Source of the DNA: UBA4823 sp034436035
GTDB lineage: Bacteria > Chloroflexota > Anaerolineae > Anaerolineales > UBA4823
NCBI GenBank assembly: GCA_034436035.1
Contig: DAOTVW010000070.1
Location: 1-47,014 of the forward strand
Length of the DNA: 47,014 bases
Direction of reading: 5' to 3'
Notes under the pieces: generated by a model
Database searches by the model: none
Told to the model about the DNA's origin: nothing
Seen by the model: only the letters and a program-made list of their open reading frames with translations
Shown here: piece by piece, positions 1-8,247 of the stretch
Position numbering within the stretch: the stretch's first letter is position 1
Layout of the letters: the number at the start of each line of letters is the position of its first letter
Program-made: the position numbers and the translations under genes

Positions 1-32
1 TTTTTTCAACACCCCCTATTTAATATCTTGAT

Positions 33-1280
33 TTATCTTTCCCCTTTATATCTCCAATAACTCACGCTCTCCAGATGATACGTCTGTGGGAACATGTCCA
101 AAAACGCCAATCTTTCTAATTCAAAACCTGCTTCCACCAGATAGCGCGCATCGCGGCTGAAGGTGCTCGGATCACAGGAAATATAGATTAATTGTACTGG
201 TGGCTGAGCCGCGATGGCTTGCCGTACCGCTTTGGTCAACCCGCTGCGGGGTGGATCAAGCAGCATGACATCCGCTTTAATATGGAGATAGGGCAAGACA
301 TCCTCGGCTGCTGCCTCATATAACTCTACATTGTCAAACTCGGCCAGGTTGATTTCGAAGTCCTGGCAAGCCGCGCTGGCGCTTTCGATGCCAATCAATC
401 GGCCGACTTTTTTAGCAATGAACGCGCTATATAATCCACCGCCGCAATACACGTCGATTACCGTCATGTCGGGCTTCCATTCCAGATGAGTCAGCAGATG
501 ATCCACCATCTTTTCTGCAACAGCATTATTGACTTGGAAGAAAGCACCCGCTGAGAGATGGAACAAACGCCCATGCACCTCCATCCAAAGGTATTCGCTT
601 CCAGCCAGCACAACTGCCTCTTGAGCGGTTAGATGCACCACAGAAATTGGCAGTTCTTCTACGACTAAATTCGGTATCTCATCGTTATCACTTTCCAAAA
701 CGAGCATGACATCATCGTTAATTCCGCAGCGAATATGCAGCCGCTCGATTGCCATGCCTGGCTCGAATTCGATTTGTTTCCATAAGCCTTGTAAGGGAGA
801 TTGTCCCAAATAGCACTCTTGAATCTCTAATGTCTCCGTAGTTTCTGCCTTGTGAAATCCCAGTTTTCCTTCATCCGTAAGATGAAATTGTAAGGAGTTG
901 CGATAATTCCAAGGGTCAGGTGCAGGAATGATTTCGATTTCGGGTAAGTGCTTAAAGCCGCCAATGCGTTGGAGTTGATCTTTCAGGATCGCGGCTTTTA
1001 TGTGGAGTTGATCTTCATAACGGATGTGCTGATAATGACAACCGCCGCAAACACCAAAATGGGGGCAGCGTGGTACGATTCGGCTTGCCGACGGCCTGAT
1101 AATTTCAACGATTTCCGCATTTACATAATGGGGTCTTTCTTCTTTAATTCCAATGCGCACCCGCTCTCCAGCTATGGCATAAGGTACAAAAGCCATTCGC
1201 CCATCATCCAGACGTCCAAATGCGGCGCCTCCAAACCCCATCCCAGTGATTTCTATTTCGTACGTTTGTGAATTTTTCAT
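33..1280 (-). CDS. rlmD: TrmA/RlmD-family RNA (uracil-C5) methyltransferase
   Basis: 415-aa SAM-dependent methyltransferase that probably methylates C5 of a uracil in 23S rRNA (or tRNA). Visible parts: an N-terminal TRAM-like beta region (about residues 5-60); four cysteines in the family's Fe-S pattern (C72, C78, C81, C156); a SAM site DVYCGGGLYS at 276-285; DPPRSG at 342-347; the catalytic-cysteine motif ISCDPSTFSRD with C369 as the expected nucleophile; and HLES with E404 as the expected general base. Length fits the family. The start is the ATG at 1280. It has no clear Shine-Dalgarno, but an extended -10 (TGGTACAAT) lies 16 bases upstream, so the leader is short. Symbol rlmD is by family; the exact uracil target cannot be read from sequence. 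Confidence 0.85.
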   Translation of the reverse strand: MKNSQTYEIEITGMGFGGAAFGRLDDGRMAFVPYAIAGERVRIGIKEERPHYVNAEIVEIIRPSASRIVPRCPHFGVCGGCHYQHIRYEDQLHIKAAILKDQLQRIGGFKHLPEIEIIPAPDPWNYRNSLQFHLTDEGKLGFHKAETTETLEIQECYLGQSPLQGLWKQIEFEPGMAIERLHIRCGINDDVMLVLESDNDEIPNLVVEELPISVVHLTAQEAVVLAGSEYLWMEVHGRLFHLSAGAFFQVNNAVAEKMVDHLLTHLEWKPDMTVIDVYCGGGLYSAFIAKKVGRLIGIESASAACQDFEINLAEFDNVELYEAAAEDVLPYLHIKADVMLLDPPRSGLTKAVRQAIAAQPPVQLIYISCDPSTFSRDARYLVEAGFELERLAFLDMFPQTYHLESVSYWRYKGER

Positions 1281-1296
1281 CAGTTTATGTGTATAG

Positions 1297-1305
1297 ATTG
1301 TACCA
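1297..1305 (-). promoter_or_regulatory. extended -10 promoter of the RNA methyltransferase gene
   Basis: On the minus strand the sequence reads TGGTACAAT, a TGn-extended -10 with a TACAAT hexamer, ending 16 bases before the ATG at 1280. No good -35 is seen. The same TGn plus -10 pattern recurs before several other genes in the window. Confidence 0.4.
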
Positions 1306-1379
1306 GAAGCAATTCAACTATGATCTTTTTAGTTCTTTATTATAGAGAATAGACATAATGTTCACAATTTCGGGTGCAG

Positions 1380-1770
1380 ATTGCTTCGCTTCATATGCTG
1401 TGACAACGACCAAATCGTCATTGCGATGGAGCGTTCTTTGCGACAGAAGCAATCTCCACGCTTGGATGGGAGACCGCTTCGCTTCATATGCTCTGACAAC
1501 TACTAAATTGTCATTGCGATGGAGCGTTCTTTGCGACAGAAGCAATCTCCACGCTTGAGCGGGAGACCGCTTCGCTTCGTTCGCTGTGACAACGACCAAA
1601 CCGTCATTGCGATGGAGCATTCTTTGCGACAGAAGCAATCTCCACGCTTGGGTGGGAGAGTGCTTCGCTTCGTATGCTGTGACAACTACTAAATTGTCAT
1701 CGCGATGGAGCGTTCTTTACGACAGAAGCAATCTCAATCCCAGTTGGGTGCTGGCTTCGCTTTGCTTGCC
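1380..1770. repeat. four-copy 93-bp tandem repeat
   Basis: Four near-identical units with an exact 93-base period: the core TCATTGCGATGGAGCG recurs with its anchor base at 1421, 1514, 1607 and 1700 (the last has TCATCGCG). Each unit holds a core starting ATTGCGATGGAGCG and ending GCGACAGAAGCAATCTC, whose ends (ATTGC/GCAAT) are complementary, then a CGCTTCGCTTC-rich segment. The 93-base period is divisible by three, so apparent open frames run through the array, but they have no start signals or protein character. A diverged copy lies inverted near 16.9 kb. Similar GCGA...GAAGCAATC elements are scattered in many unrelated bacterial genomes; their function is unknown. Confidence 0.9.
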
Positions 1771-1858
1771 ATGACCGCCACCCTCAGCTGACAACTGCTC
1801 GGCGCGCATCATGTCATGCCCGATAACAGGAGGATCATCATCAAGCACAAAAAGAGGC

Positions 1859-1867
1859 TGCTATAAT
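1859..1867 (+). promoter_or_regulatory. extended -10 promoter, leaderless spacing
   Basis: TGCTATAAT ends 7 bases before the ATG at 1875. Transcription would therefore start at or next to the start codon, giving a leaderless mRNA. No Shine-Dalgarno is present, which agrees. Confidence 0.6.
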
Positions 1868-1874
1868 TAGCCCC

Positions 1875-3608
1875 ATGCAGGCACGCATCTGGAAAATTTG
1901 TCTCGCCACACTATTTTTACTGGTAGCATGTAAAATCTCTCAGCCAATTTATGATATTGAGCCAACGCCTTCTGTCACCACAAGCCCAACCACTACTGCA
2001 TCAGCGCAGCCGCTCCCTCTTCTTTCCACACCGACAAAGACAATCTCCCCAACCTATCCAACGCAAAGCACAAAGACTGCCATTCCTTCCCCTCAACAAA
2101 ATTTCCAGGTTTATTTTCATCCGGATAGCCCGCTTTATGTGGGTGATCAAATTAGTATCGAAGTCATTGCGCCTCCACAACAAGCCTTAATCAATCAGGC
2201 AATCACAGTTTCGCTCGACTCCCCCGCGCAGTTTTTAGGCAGCACCACCTTTCAACCTTTTGGCTATGAATCGCGCCAGCAAGCCACTTTTTATTGGGTT
2301 TGGAACACACACGGGCAGTCAGCGGGTGAACACTGGCTGACTTTTTCGATTCCTAGCCTGGCTTTGCAATGGCGTCAATCGGTTACTTTGCTTCCTGCTG
2401 ATGCATTACCCGAGCAAGAAAAACAAGCCCATTGGCATAGTGAAGAGACCAACTGCTGCGTGATCTATACCATCAGTGGAAGCGCTGCCCAACGCGATCT
2501 CCCCCAATTAACCGATATTGTCGAAGAAGAGTTCCTTTCGGTACAGAAACAAATCCCTCAGCAGCCCAAGGAAACCCTGGGTATCGCTTTTATCCCGCGC
2601 GTGATCGGACAAGGTGGTTTCGCTGACCAAAATGTGACCATTTCTTACCTTGATCGGAATTATACGGCCGGGGAAGTGCGCACTATTTTACATCACGAAC
2701 TGGTGCACATTTTTGATGGCTGGAATGGGGGAGATTTCAAGCCTGCATTATTTATGGAAGGGCTGGCAGTTTATTTAAGTAGTGGACATTATCAACCAGA
2801 ACCTTTGCTCCCGCGCGCGGCAGCCTTGCTCCCACTGCACCGCTATATTTCTTTACCAGATTTAGCGAATGATTTTTATCTCAAACAGCACGAGATTGGC
2901 TATCTAGAGGCTGGTGCATTGGTTGAATACATGGTGCAGCGCTGGGGATGGCAAGCTTTTCTGGAATTTTATCAAACCATACCACACGCAAAAGATGAAA
3001 AAAACTCTGATTCCATTGATCGGGCATTACAAGCCCATTTCCAACGTACCTTTTCTGATCTGGAAAGGGATTTTCTGGCATACCTGAACAAGATACCCGT
3101 TTCTATCTCCGATCAAGAAAAAGTGCAAGCCTTGGTCGAATACTACGATACAATCCGTTCCTATCAACAGGCTCTTGACCGTTCTGCCTATTACCAAAGC
3201 GGCTGGATGGTCAATGTGCAAGAACTGATTGACCGCAACATCGTGGCAGATTATTGGCGTCATCCTACAAACCCGACCAATATCGCCTTGGAGACAATGC
3301 TCCATCGCGCCGGAGAAGCGCTTCAGCAAGGTGACCTCGGGTTAAACATCGAATTAACCAGGGCGGTGGCAACCACGCTCGACCGCCTGCGCACAGGCGA
3401 TACGCAACCATTTCTGGCTCATCCTCTGGCAAAAACGTATTGGGAGATTGTGCAACAATTAAATCAAGCGGGATTCGAAGCACAACAAATAGATCTTCAC
3501 GAGAATGATGCTGAAGCTTTGGTGACCAAGGGAAGCAATGTTCTGATAAAAGTAAGCTTACATTTAGGAGCAAACGGCTGGGAGATTCAATCGATCACCC
3601 AGCCGTGA
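1875..3608 (+). CDS. peptidase MA-like zinc metalloprotease lipoprotein
   Basis: 577-aa predicted lipoprotein. The N-terminus is a lipoprotein signal with lipobox LVAC (Cys at residue 19), followed by a Thr/Ser/Pro-rich linker to about residue 75, so the protein should sit on the outer face of the membrane. A beta-rich region precedes a gluzincin-type site: H274-E275-L-V-H278 with a likely third ligand E295 in MEGLAVYLSSG, the arrangement of the peptidase-MA-like family. The C-terminal part (about 390-577) is helical with no motif recognised; its last 80 residues look like a small alpha/beta domain. Substrate unknown. The start at 1875 is supported by the leaderless promoter spacing. It is followed by a convergent FHA gene 25 bases away. 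Confidence 0.8.
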   Translation: MQARIWKICLATLFLLVACKISQPIYDIEPTPSVTTSPTTTASAQPLPLLSTPTKTISPTYPTQSTKTAIPSPQQNFQVYFHPDSPLYVGDQISIEVIAPPQQALINQAITVSLDSPAQFLGSTTFQPFGYESRQQATFYWVWNTHGQSAGEHWLTFSIPSLALQWRQSVTLLPADALPEQEKQAHWHSEETNCCVIYTISGSAAQRDLPQLTDIVEEEFLSVQKQIPQQPKETLGIAFIPRVIGQGGFADQNVTISYLDRNYTAGEVRTILHHELVHIFDGWNGGDFKPALFMEGLAVYLSSGHYQPEPLLPRAAALLPLHRYISLPDLANDFYLKQHEIGYLEAGALVEYMVQRWGWQAFLEFYQTIPHAKDEKNSDSIDRALQAHFQRTFSDLERDFLAYLNKIPVSISDQEKVQALVEYYDTIRSYQQALDRSAYYQSGWMVNVQELIDRNIVADYWRHPTNPTNIALETMLHRAGEALQQGDLGLNIELTRAVATTLDRLRTGDTQPFLAHPLAKTYWEIVQQLNQAGFEAQQIDLHENDAEALVTKGSNVLIKVSLHLGANGWEIQSITQP

Positions 3609-3633
3609 AAAGCAATTCTGTTTCAAGCGCTTC

Positions 3634-4362
3634 TCAGGGGCAAACCCCGCCACTGATGATCTCATAAATTGGGCTTAGAAAGCGAAATGGACCAACACAC
3701 CACATATTAAGCTGATCAAAAATAATTAGACCAACCAGGAAAATCAAAATGATCAGCAAGCAACCACAGCCGGCAAAAATCAGCGTACTGTTCTTTTTCT
3801 TCGCCGGAAGAGCAGGACTCTCCTCTTGATATTCTCCTGCCGGCGGCATGTTATACGCGGATACATTAGCCTGCGGCGGTGGAGCAGCTTTCGCCGGCGC
3901 AGCATATTGCGGCATTGCCGTTGCCATGGGCGGGGGGACATAACTGGCTGGCTGGGGTGGTTGGGGCGGCTGCGCGGGGGTTGCATAATATGTTGGAGCT
4001 TGTGGAACATACGGGGGTGGCGCATTCACTGGAGCCACAATCGTCGCGTTTTCGTCATAGATCGCGTCAAAGCTCAGGCTGACATTCTCTCCAAGTTGAA
4101 TAACCTCACCAGCCCGTAAGACATGAGGACCCAACAAGCGCTGACCATTGATATAGGTGCCGTTAGTAGAGCCTAAATCCTCGAGAACATAACCGCCTGG
4201 TTGGAAGGTCAAACGGGCATGCTTCCGAGAAACTTCTACATCGGCGATAACAATATCGTTAGCGGGATCACGCCCAATATAGATTTCGTTTTTTTGCAAT
4301 GGGAAAATTTTGCCGGGCATTGGACCGGCGCGCATGATTAATTGAAAAGGAAAAGATGACAT
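3634..4362 (-). CDS. FHA-domain membrane protein
   Basis: 242 aa. Residues about 10-95 form a forkhead-associated domain, with GRDPANDIVI, SRKHARL and DLGSTNGTYING visible; these are the phosphothreonine-binding loops. A Pro/Gln/Ala/Tyr-rich low-complexity linker (about 105-180) follows, then a basic patch (KKKN) and one hydrophobic membrane segment (about 192-215, with GCGC), and a short tail containing two cysteines. The likely topology is a cytoplasmic FHA domain anchored by a C-terminal helix, acting as a phosphoprotein adaptor in Ser/Thr kinase signalling. No kinase gene is present in the window. GGAGG sits 8 bases before the ATG at 4362, supporting the start. Confidence 0.85.
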   Translation of the reverse strand: MSSFPFQLIMRAGPMPGKIFPLQKNEIYIGRDPANDIVIADVEVSRKHARLTFQPGGYVLEDLGSTNGTYINGQRLLGPHVLRAGEVIQLGENVSLSFDAIYDENATIVAPVNAPPPYVPQAPTYYATPAQPPQPPQPASYVPPPMATAMPQYAAPAKAAPPPQANVSAYNMPPAGEYQEESPALPAKKKNSTLIFAGCGCLLIILIFLVGLIIFDQLNMWCVGPFRFLSPIYEIISGGVCP

Positions 4363-4587
4363 AAAATGCCTCCTTACCTTATAGTTTAGTGCGATTCGGC
4401 TGATGTGTCAACGCGTATTTTTATTAATCAAGGTGAATATACTCCTTTCCAGTATACCCGAAAAGGAGCGTTGACCTTGTGATCCACCCCGAAAACATTG
4501 GTATTTATCGAGTGGATTTATTATTCGGCTGCGTTTCAACGAGTATGTTCCAGTAACTCCAATGCAGAAGTCCAATCCCGATCACTA

Positions 4588-4596
4588 TGATACAAT
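4588..4596 (+). promoter_or_regulatory. extended -10 promoter, leaderless spacing
   Basis: TGATACAAT ends 7 bases before the ATG at 4604, exactly the spacing seen at 1859-1875. It lies downstream of the alternative ATG at 4562 and so argues for 4604 as the true start. Confidence 0.5.
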
Positions 4597-4603
4597 TTTA
4601 GCA

Positions 4604-6532
4604 ATGAAAATCAAACCGTTTCAGAGCTGGTTGATTGGGCTGTTTGGATTGGCTGTTCTCCTAAACCTATCCTCTATCACATTCAATACTGCACGAGAGT
4701 TAATCCGTATCTACCATATCGGCAGCAAAGAAGCAATCTGGCGGGAGGTTGCCTTTCAGGAAGGGGAACGGGCTGCCAATTTTATCCGTTTTTTGCGAGC
4801 GCACCTATCAGAAAAAAGCGAAATTATCTATCCAACCCTCACCGATGATACTTCTCATCCCATCTTCTCTACGCCGGCGCTCCAATTTTATTTGTTGCCC
4901 CGTACTGTCCGCAATTGCTTAACCATGGACTGCATCCGGCAGGCAATCGGGAAAGAACCAATTCTTTATTTCAATGATAGTCAGCGAAATGCTTTTTTAG
5001 ACGGAGTAGGAAAAGCGATACCATTTGATGCGCATTGGGGAGTAATCCTTCCAAATACCAGTGCCTGGTCCGCCAATCCTGCTGATTTTGGTGTTTCGCG
5101 AAATAGCCTGCTAAGAGAATCCTTAGGGTTTTTACTGGGTATCCTTGGATTGACTTTTTTTGGCAGCCAATTTGTCGCTCTCTTTCTTAATGATTCCGGT
5201 TTAGAAAACATCGCCTTTGGTTACGGTCTAGGACTGGCTTGTTTTAGTGTTTTGGTAGCAGCCATTTCCATCTTGCTTGGTTCAATCTCGCCAACAAGCT
5301 TGATTGGCGTTTATATTCTATTGCTTTGTCTGGGAGGGTTGTGGCTCTATTTGAGACCAAAAAAAACCAAGGAGCTCCATTTCAAGTCTCTTTTGAGATC
5401 GGTTAATCCCTGGATGCTGAGTTATATCCTTTTGACTGTTTTGGCAGCCATCATAGCGGTTGGCAAAGGTTATGCTGCAACCGATGAAATCCAAATTTGG
5501 GGTTTGAAAGGATATGGGATCGCCTTGACCGGTCAGGTGCAAAGCGCCACACAATGGGGGACAAATACATCTGCATATCCCTTAAATATTCCCATCCTCA
5601 TTGCCAGTGTGAAATTAATGTTTGGAGATGTCCTCCCTTCTGCAAAACTTATCTTCAGCTTGTATTATCTTAGTGTTTTGCTGGTTTGGGATGGAATCCT
5701 AAAACGAATTGGAGCAAGCCGCTTATGGCGGGGGATCCTGACATTACTGATTGGCAGCACACCCCTTGTCTTTCGGCACGCCAGTTTAGCTTATGCCAAT
5801 TTACCGTTTACCTTCTATCTATTTTCGGGGGGGAGTTTGTTTTTAGCAGGGGTACAAAGGATAACCTTTGCAAGTTCTACATTGTCAGCAGATCGTTCCG
5901 CCAAAACCACTATTAATCAAATAGGATTAGGTATTCTCATGATGCTTGCCGGAGCATGGACTCGTCCGGAAGGGATGCTTCTCACCGCCATCATTATCGG
6001 AGTAGGGTTAGCGTTTCTCTTGATTAAACAGGATGTCCTGACCAATAAAACCTGGATCTTGCTCAGCCTCCCGATCCTTTTGTATGGCTTTTTTTGGTGG
6101 ACGGTGAAAAGCCGCGTTTATCCTGATCCCATGAAGGATGAAGAGATATTACGAATAGCAGTGGACAAGCTAAGCCATGGTGAGCTACATCTATCCCAAG
6201 GGCTTTATTTACCCGTGCAATGGTTTTTCCGCTTATGGCGCGTGGATATCTGGGGGGTAAGCGGGATTATCCTAATTGTATTGATTGGGTTATGGTTTTT
6301 CACTAACATGAAACAGCAAGCTATGCCAAACTTATATGGTCTTAGCGGTCTGTTGATGACATTAACGATAATTGGGATATATTACCTGCTATCCTTTGAC
6401 CCCAAACACGATTTAAGCTGGTGGGTTAACACCGGTTTTGACCGCATGAGTTTGCCAGGTTTCTTGTTTTTGCTTTATGGTTTGATATCCTCCTTTTTCT
6501 CCACAAGGGTAGTTCAACGCCCATCTGCTTGA
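4604..6532 (+). CDS. multi-membrane protein, probable GT-C-type glycosyltransferase
   Basis: 642 aa with about ten or more hydrophobic segments. After a first membrane helix (about 7-30) comes an extracytoplasmic stretch of about 140 residues, then a polytopic core. The ATDEIQIW segment in a loop resembles the acidic loop motif of GT-C glycosyltransferases that use lipid-linked sugars, but overall similarity is weak and the substrate unknown. The start is placed at 4604 rather than the in-frame ATG at 4562: the upper ATG has no ribosome site and an extended -10 sits between the two. The 3' end overlaps the convergent transglycosylase gene by 19 bases. Confidence 0.65.
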   Translation: MKIKPFQSWLIGLFGLAVLLNLSSITFNTARELIRIYHIGSKEAIWREVAFQEGERAANFIRFLRAHLSEKSEIIYPTLTDDTSHPIFSTPALQFYLLPRTVRNCLTMDCIRQAIGKEPILYFNDSQRNAFLDGVGKAIPFDAHWGVILPNTSAWSANPADFGVSRNSLLRESLGFLLGILGLTFFGSQFVALFLNDSGLENIAFGYGLGLACFSVLVAAISILLGSISPTSLIGVYILLLCLGGLWLYLRPKKTKELHFKSLLRSVNPWMLSYILLTVLAAIIAVGKGYAATDEIQIWGLKGYGIALTGQVQSATQWGTNTSAYPLNIPILIASVKLMFGDVLPSAKLIFSLYYLSVLLVWDGILKRIGASRLWRGILTLLIGSTPLVFRHASLAYANLPFTFYLFSGGSLFLAGVQRITFASSTLSADRSAKTTINQIGLGILMMLAGAWTRPEGMLLTAIIIGVGLAFLLIKQDVLTNKTWILLSLPILLYGFFWWTVKSRVYPDPMKDEEILRIAVDKLSHGELHLSQGLYLPVQWFFRLWRVDIWGVSGIILIVLIGLWFFTNMKQQAMPNLYGLSGLLMTLTIIGIYYLLSFDPKHDLSWWVNTGFDRMSLPGFLFLLYGLISSFFSTRVVQRPSA

Positions 6533-7161
6533 TATTTCCGATAGATGGCTAAGACTTTATCCGCATAATCGTAACCCACATCCATTGGGCCATACGCTCT
6601 TAATGCCTCGCGCAGGGAACCGTATTTCTTTATTAAACCTGCCAGCATCCGACTACCATATTGGAGATTATATTGTGCATCCAATAGTTGATCTGTGCGC
6701 GGTCGATTGGCAAAACAAGGTCCGCTGACGCATTGAAAGCCAGCCGCTTGACCATCGCTGGGCATGATCTGCATTAATCCCACCGCCCCGCTGGCGGAGA
6801 CCGCCGATGGATTGCCACCACTTTCTACCCAAATCAACGCCGCTAATAAATCCGCATCGATGTGATTTTTTTGAGCGCTGCGTGTAATGAGGTCGCACCA
6901 GCGGAGAATGCTCTTTGGATAATTATCACTGACCAGACAGGGTAATGAGCCGCCGTTTTTCACTGAATCAGAAACAGGATCAATGCGATTCGTTTGAACC
7001 TCCTTATTGGTTGTGAAAGAATCAGTCACGAACTTCGATTGAGGAGCGATAAAAACGCTCGATAACGTATAGCCAGCCCATCCAACGAAAATTACGAAAA
7101 ACATCAAGCCTAGAAAAAGCCAATTGGCACGAATCGGAGTGCTATTTGTTGAGTATTCCAT
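6514..7161 (-). CDS. membrane-anchored lytic transglycosylase (SLT domain)
   Basis: 215 aa. One membrane helix near the N-terminus (about 14-37), a short linker, then a lysozyme-like SLT domain (about 85-210). The catalytic glutamate is E113 in IWVESGGNPSA, followed by the family signature SGAVGLMQIMP. It should cleave peptidoglycan on the outer face of the membrane. It is a minimal version without LysM repeats. Two cysteines (about 75 and 89) before the domain and two within it (CVSGPC) could form disulfides. GGGAGG upstream of the ATG supports the start. The 3' end overlaps the convergent membrane-protein gene by 19 bases. Confidence 0.88.
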   Translation of the reverse strand: MEYSTNSTPIRANWLFLGLMFFVIFVGWAGYTLSSVFIAPQSKFVTDSFTTNKEVQTNRIDPVSDSVKNGGSLPCLVSDNYPKSILRWCDLITRSAQKNHIDADLLAALIWVESGGNPSAVSASGAVGLMQIMPSDGQAAGFQCVSGPCFANRPRTDQLLDAQYNLQYGSRMLAGLIKKYGSLREALRAYGPMDVGYDYADKVLAIYRKYQADGR

Positions 7162-7265
7162 AAAAATCCTACCTCCCGTCCGAATAAAGCCTTATCCCTT
7201 CAAAGCAGTGAGAAATCATTTTCGATTGAGCTGGAATGGGATGATCTATTTTCAAAATTGACCTC

Positions 7266-7316
7266 TTGACAAAATAGAATTTTTGTTCTATTATTATAAA
7301 TGTCGAACGTATGTTC
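7266..7316 (+). promoter_or_regulatory. strong promoter overlapped by LexA (SOS) box
   Basis: TTGACA (7266-7271), a 17-base spacer and TATTAT (7289-7294) form a near-consensus housekeeping promoter. A perfect GAAC-N4-GTTC palindrome in the context CGAACGTATGTTC (7304-7316) lies just past the -10. A one-mismatch version (GAAT-TTTT-GTTC, 7277-7288) lies in the spacer, 28 bases away. CGAACN4GTTCG is the LexA operator of Gram-positive bacteria. Binding here would block initiation, so the gene at 7344 should be induced by DNA damage. Confidence 0.65.
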
Positions 7317-7343
7317 TGTCAATAGTTCTAACGGAGGTTTATG

Positions 7344-8135
7344 ATGAATATCAGCATGACTCAATTCCAACCCTTATCTTCCCTGTGGCAGCGGCTACAC
7401 ATCCGCAGAGCCACCGCCTTTGGGTTCATCATCTTCGGAGCATTGATTGCCTTCGAGACTTTCAATTACTCCACCACTGAATTTGCCCTCTCGGATTTAC
7501 TTGGCAATTTGACCTTTGCTGGTTTGCGCTGGGCGACCATTCTTGCCATTGCATTTTGCAGCATTGACTTCGCCGGCATCGCCCGCCTATTTACGCCGGA
7601 TGAGTCATCGCCCTCTTCTCATTCCACCTGGTATTTATTGGGTGCTTGGCTTTTAGCCGCCAGCATGAATGCCATGCTGACCTGGTGGGGTGTCTCGATT
7701 GCGATCCTGGAACATCAATCCTTAGGCAATGCCGTCATCGGGCAACAAACCATGTTACGGATTGTGCCCATTTTCGTAGCGATCTTAGTCTGGTTAATCC
7801 GCGTTTTAATTATTGGATCTTTTTCCGTTGCCGGAACCCGTATCTTTGCCCAAAATGAACGTTCCGAAACACCGCAAAGGAAACCTGCTTTATTGCGCCC
7901 TATCACGAACCCATCGCACGGCTTGAACCGGCAACCGGCTAACGCGTCTATGGCTACGCCGCTGCGATCTGCTCCTATGCCGTTCAAATCGACCCCGCTC
8001 ACCCAAGTGGAGAAAAACGACGAAAACGCTGATGAAACACTCCTTACCCACGCAGAACCAACCTATCATCCCGTGACGCTTGGTGCGGCTGGAAGAAATA
8101 ATCAAAATCGTGCCTATCATCAGGTTCGGCAATAA
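7344..8135 (+). CDS. four-helix membrane protein, putative SOS-regulated, function unknown
   Basis: 263 aa, no family recognised. It has four hydrophobic segments (about residues 24-42, 60-80, 94-118 and 138-160), then a long polar tail of about 100 residues with low-complexity Pro/Ala/Ser/Asn stretches, probably cytoplasmic and disordered. GGAGG at 7333-7337 gives better spacing (6 bases) to the second ATG (7344) than to the first (7341). The promoter carries a LexA-type operator, so it may be a damage-response protein. An SOS membrane protein acting on division or the envelope is conceivable but not shown. It stands alone between a divergent transglycosylase gene and a convergent glycosyltransferase gene. 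Confidence 0.7.
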   Translation: MNISMTQFQPLSSLWQRLHIRRATAFGFIIFGALIAFETFNYSTTEFALSDLLGNLTFAGLRWATILAIAFCSIDFAGIARLFTPDESSPSSHSTWYLLGAWLLAASMNAMLTWWGVSIAILEHQSLGNAVIGQQTMLRIVPIFVAILVWLIRVLIIGSFSVAGTRIFAQNERSETPQRKPALLRPITNPSHGLNRQPANASMATPLRSAPMPFKSTPLTQVEKNDENADETLLTHAEPTYHPVTLGAAGRNNQNRAYHQVRQ

Positions 8136-8153
8136 TCCGAGAAACGAAAAGCC

Positions 8154-8202
8154 TCCAGAAGATTTACCAGCTCAACGTAAGAAGTTCGGTGAATCTTCTG
8201 GA
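8154..8202. terminator. probable terminator between convergent genes
   Basis: Perfect 11-bp inverted repeat (TCCAGAAGATT at 8154-8164 and its complement at 8192-8202) with a 27-base loop, followed on the plus strand by TTGTTTCTT. It lies between two convergent coding regions. The long loop makes it less typical. Confidence 0.45.
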
Positions 8203-8247
8203 TTGTTTCTTAAATTACAAAGTAACGGAATGAGATTGCTCGATCCA

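Noticed and set aside
1380..1770. CRISPR array
   Set aside because: The whole 93-base unit is repeated, with no unique spacers between short repeats, and no cas genes are present.
1318..1774. Several open frames on both strands across the tandem repeat
   Set aside because: They arise because the 93-base period is divisible by three. They have no ribosome sites and repeat the same peptide; the region is better described as a DNA repeat.
4442..4468. 7-bp inverted repeat (CTCCTTT / AAAGGAG) between the FHA gene and the membrane-protein gene
   Set aside because: Short arms, 13-base loop and purine-rich composition; no position relative to a promoter that suggests a function.
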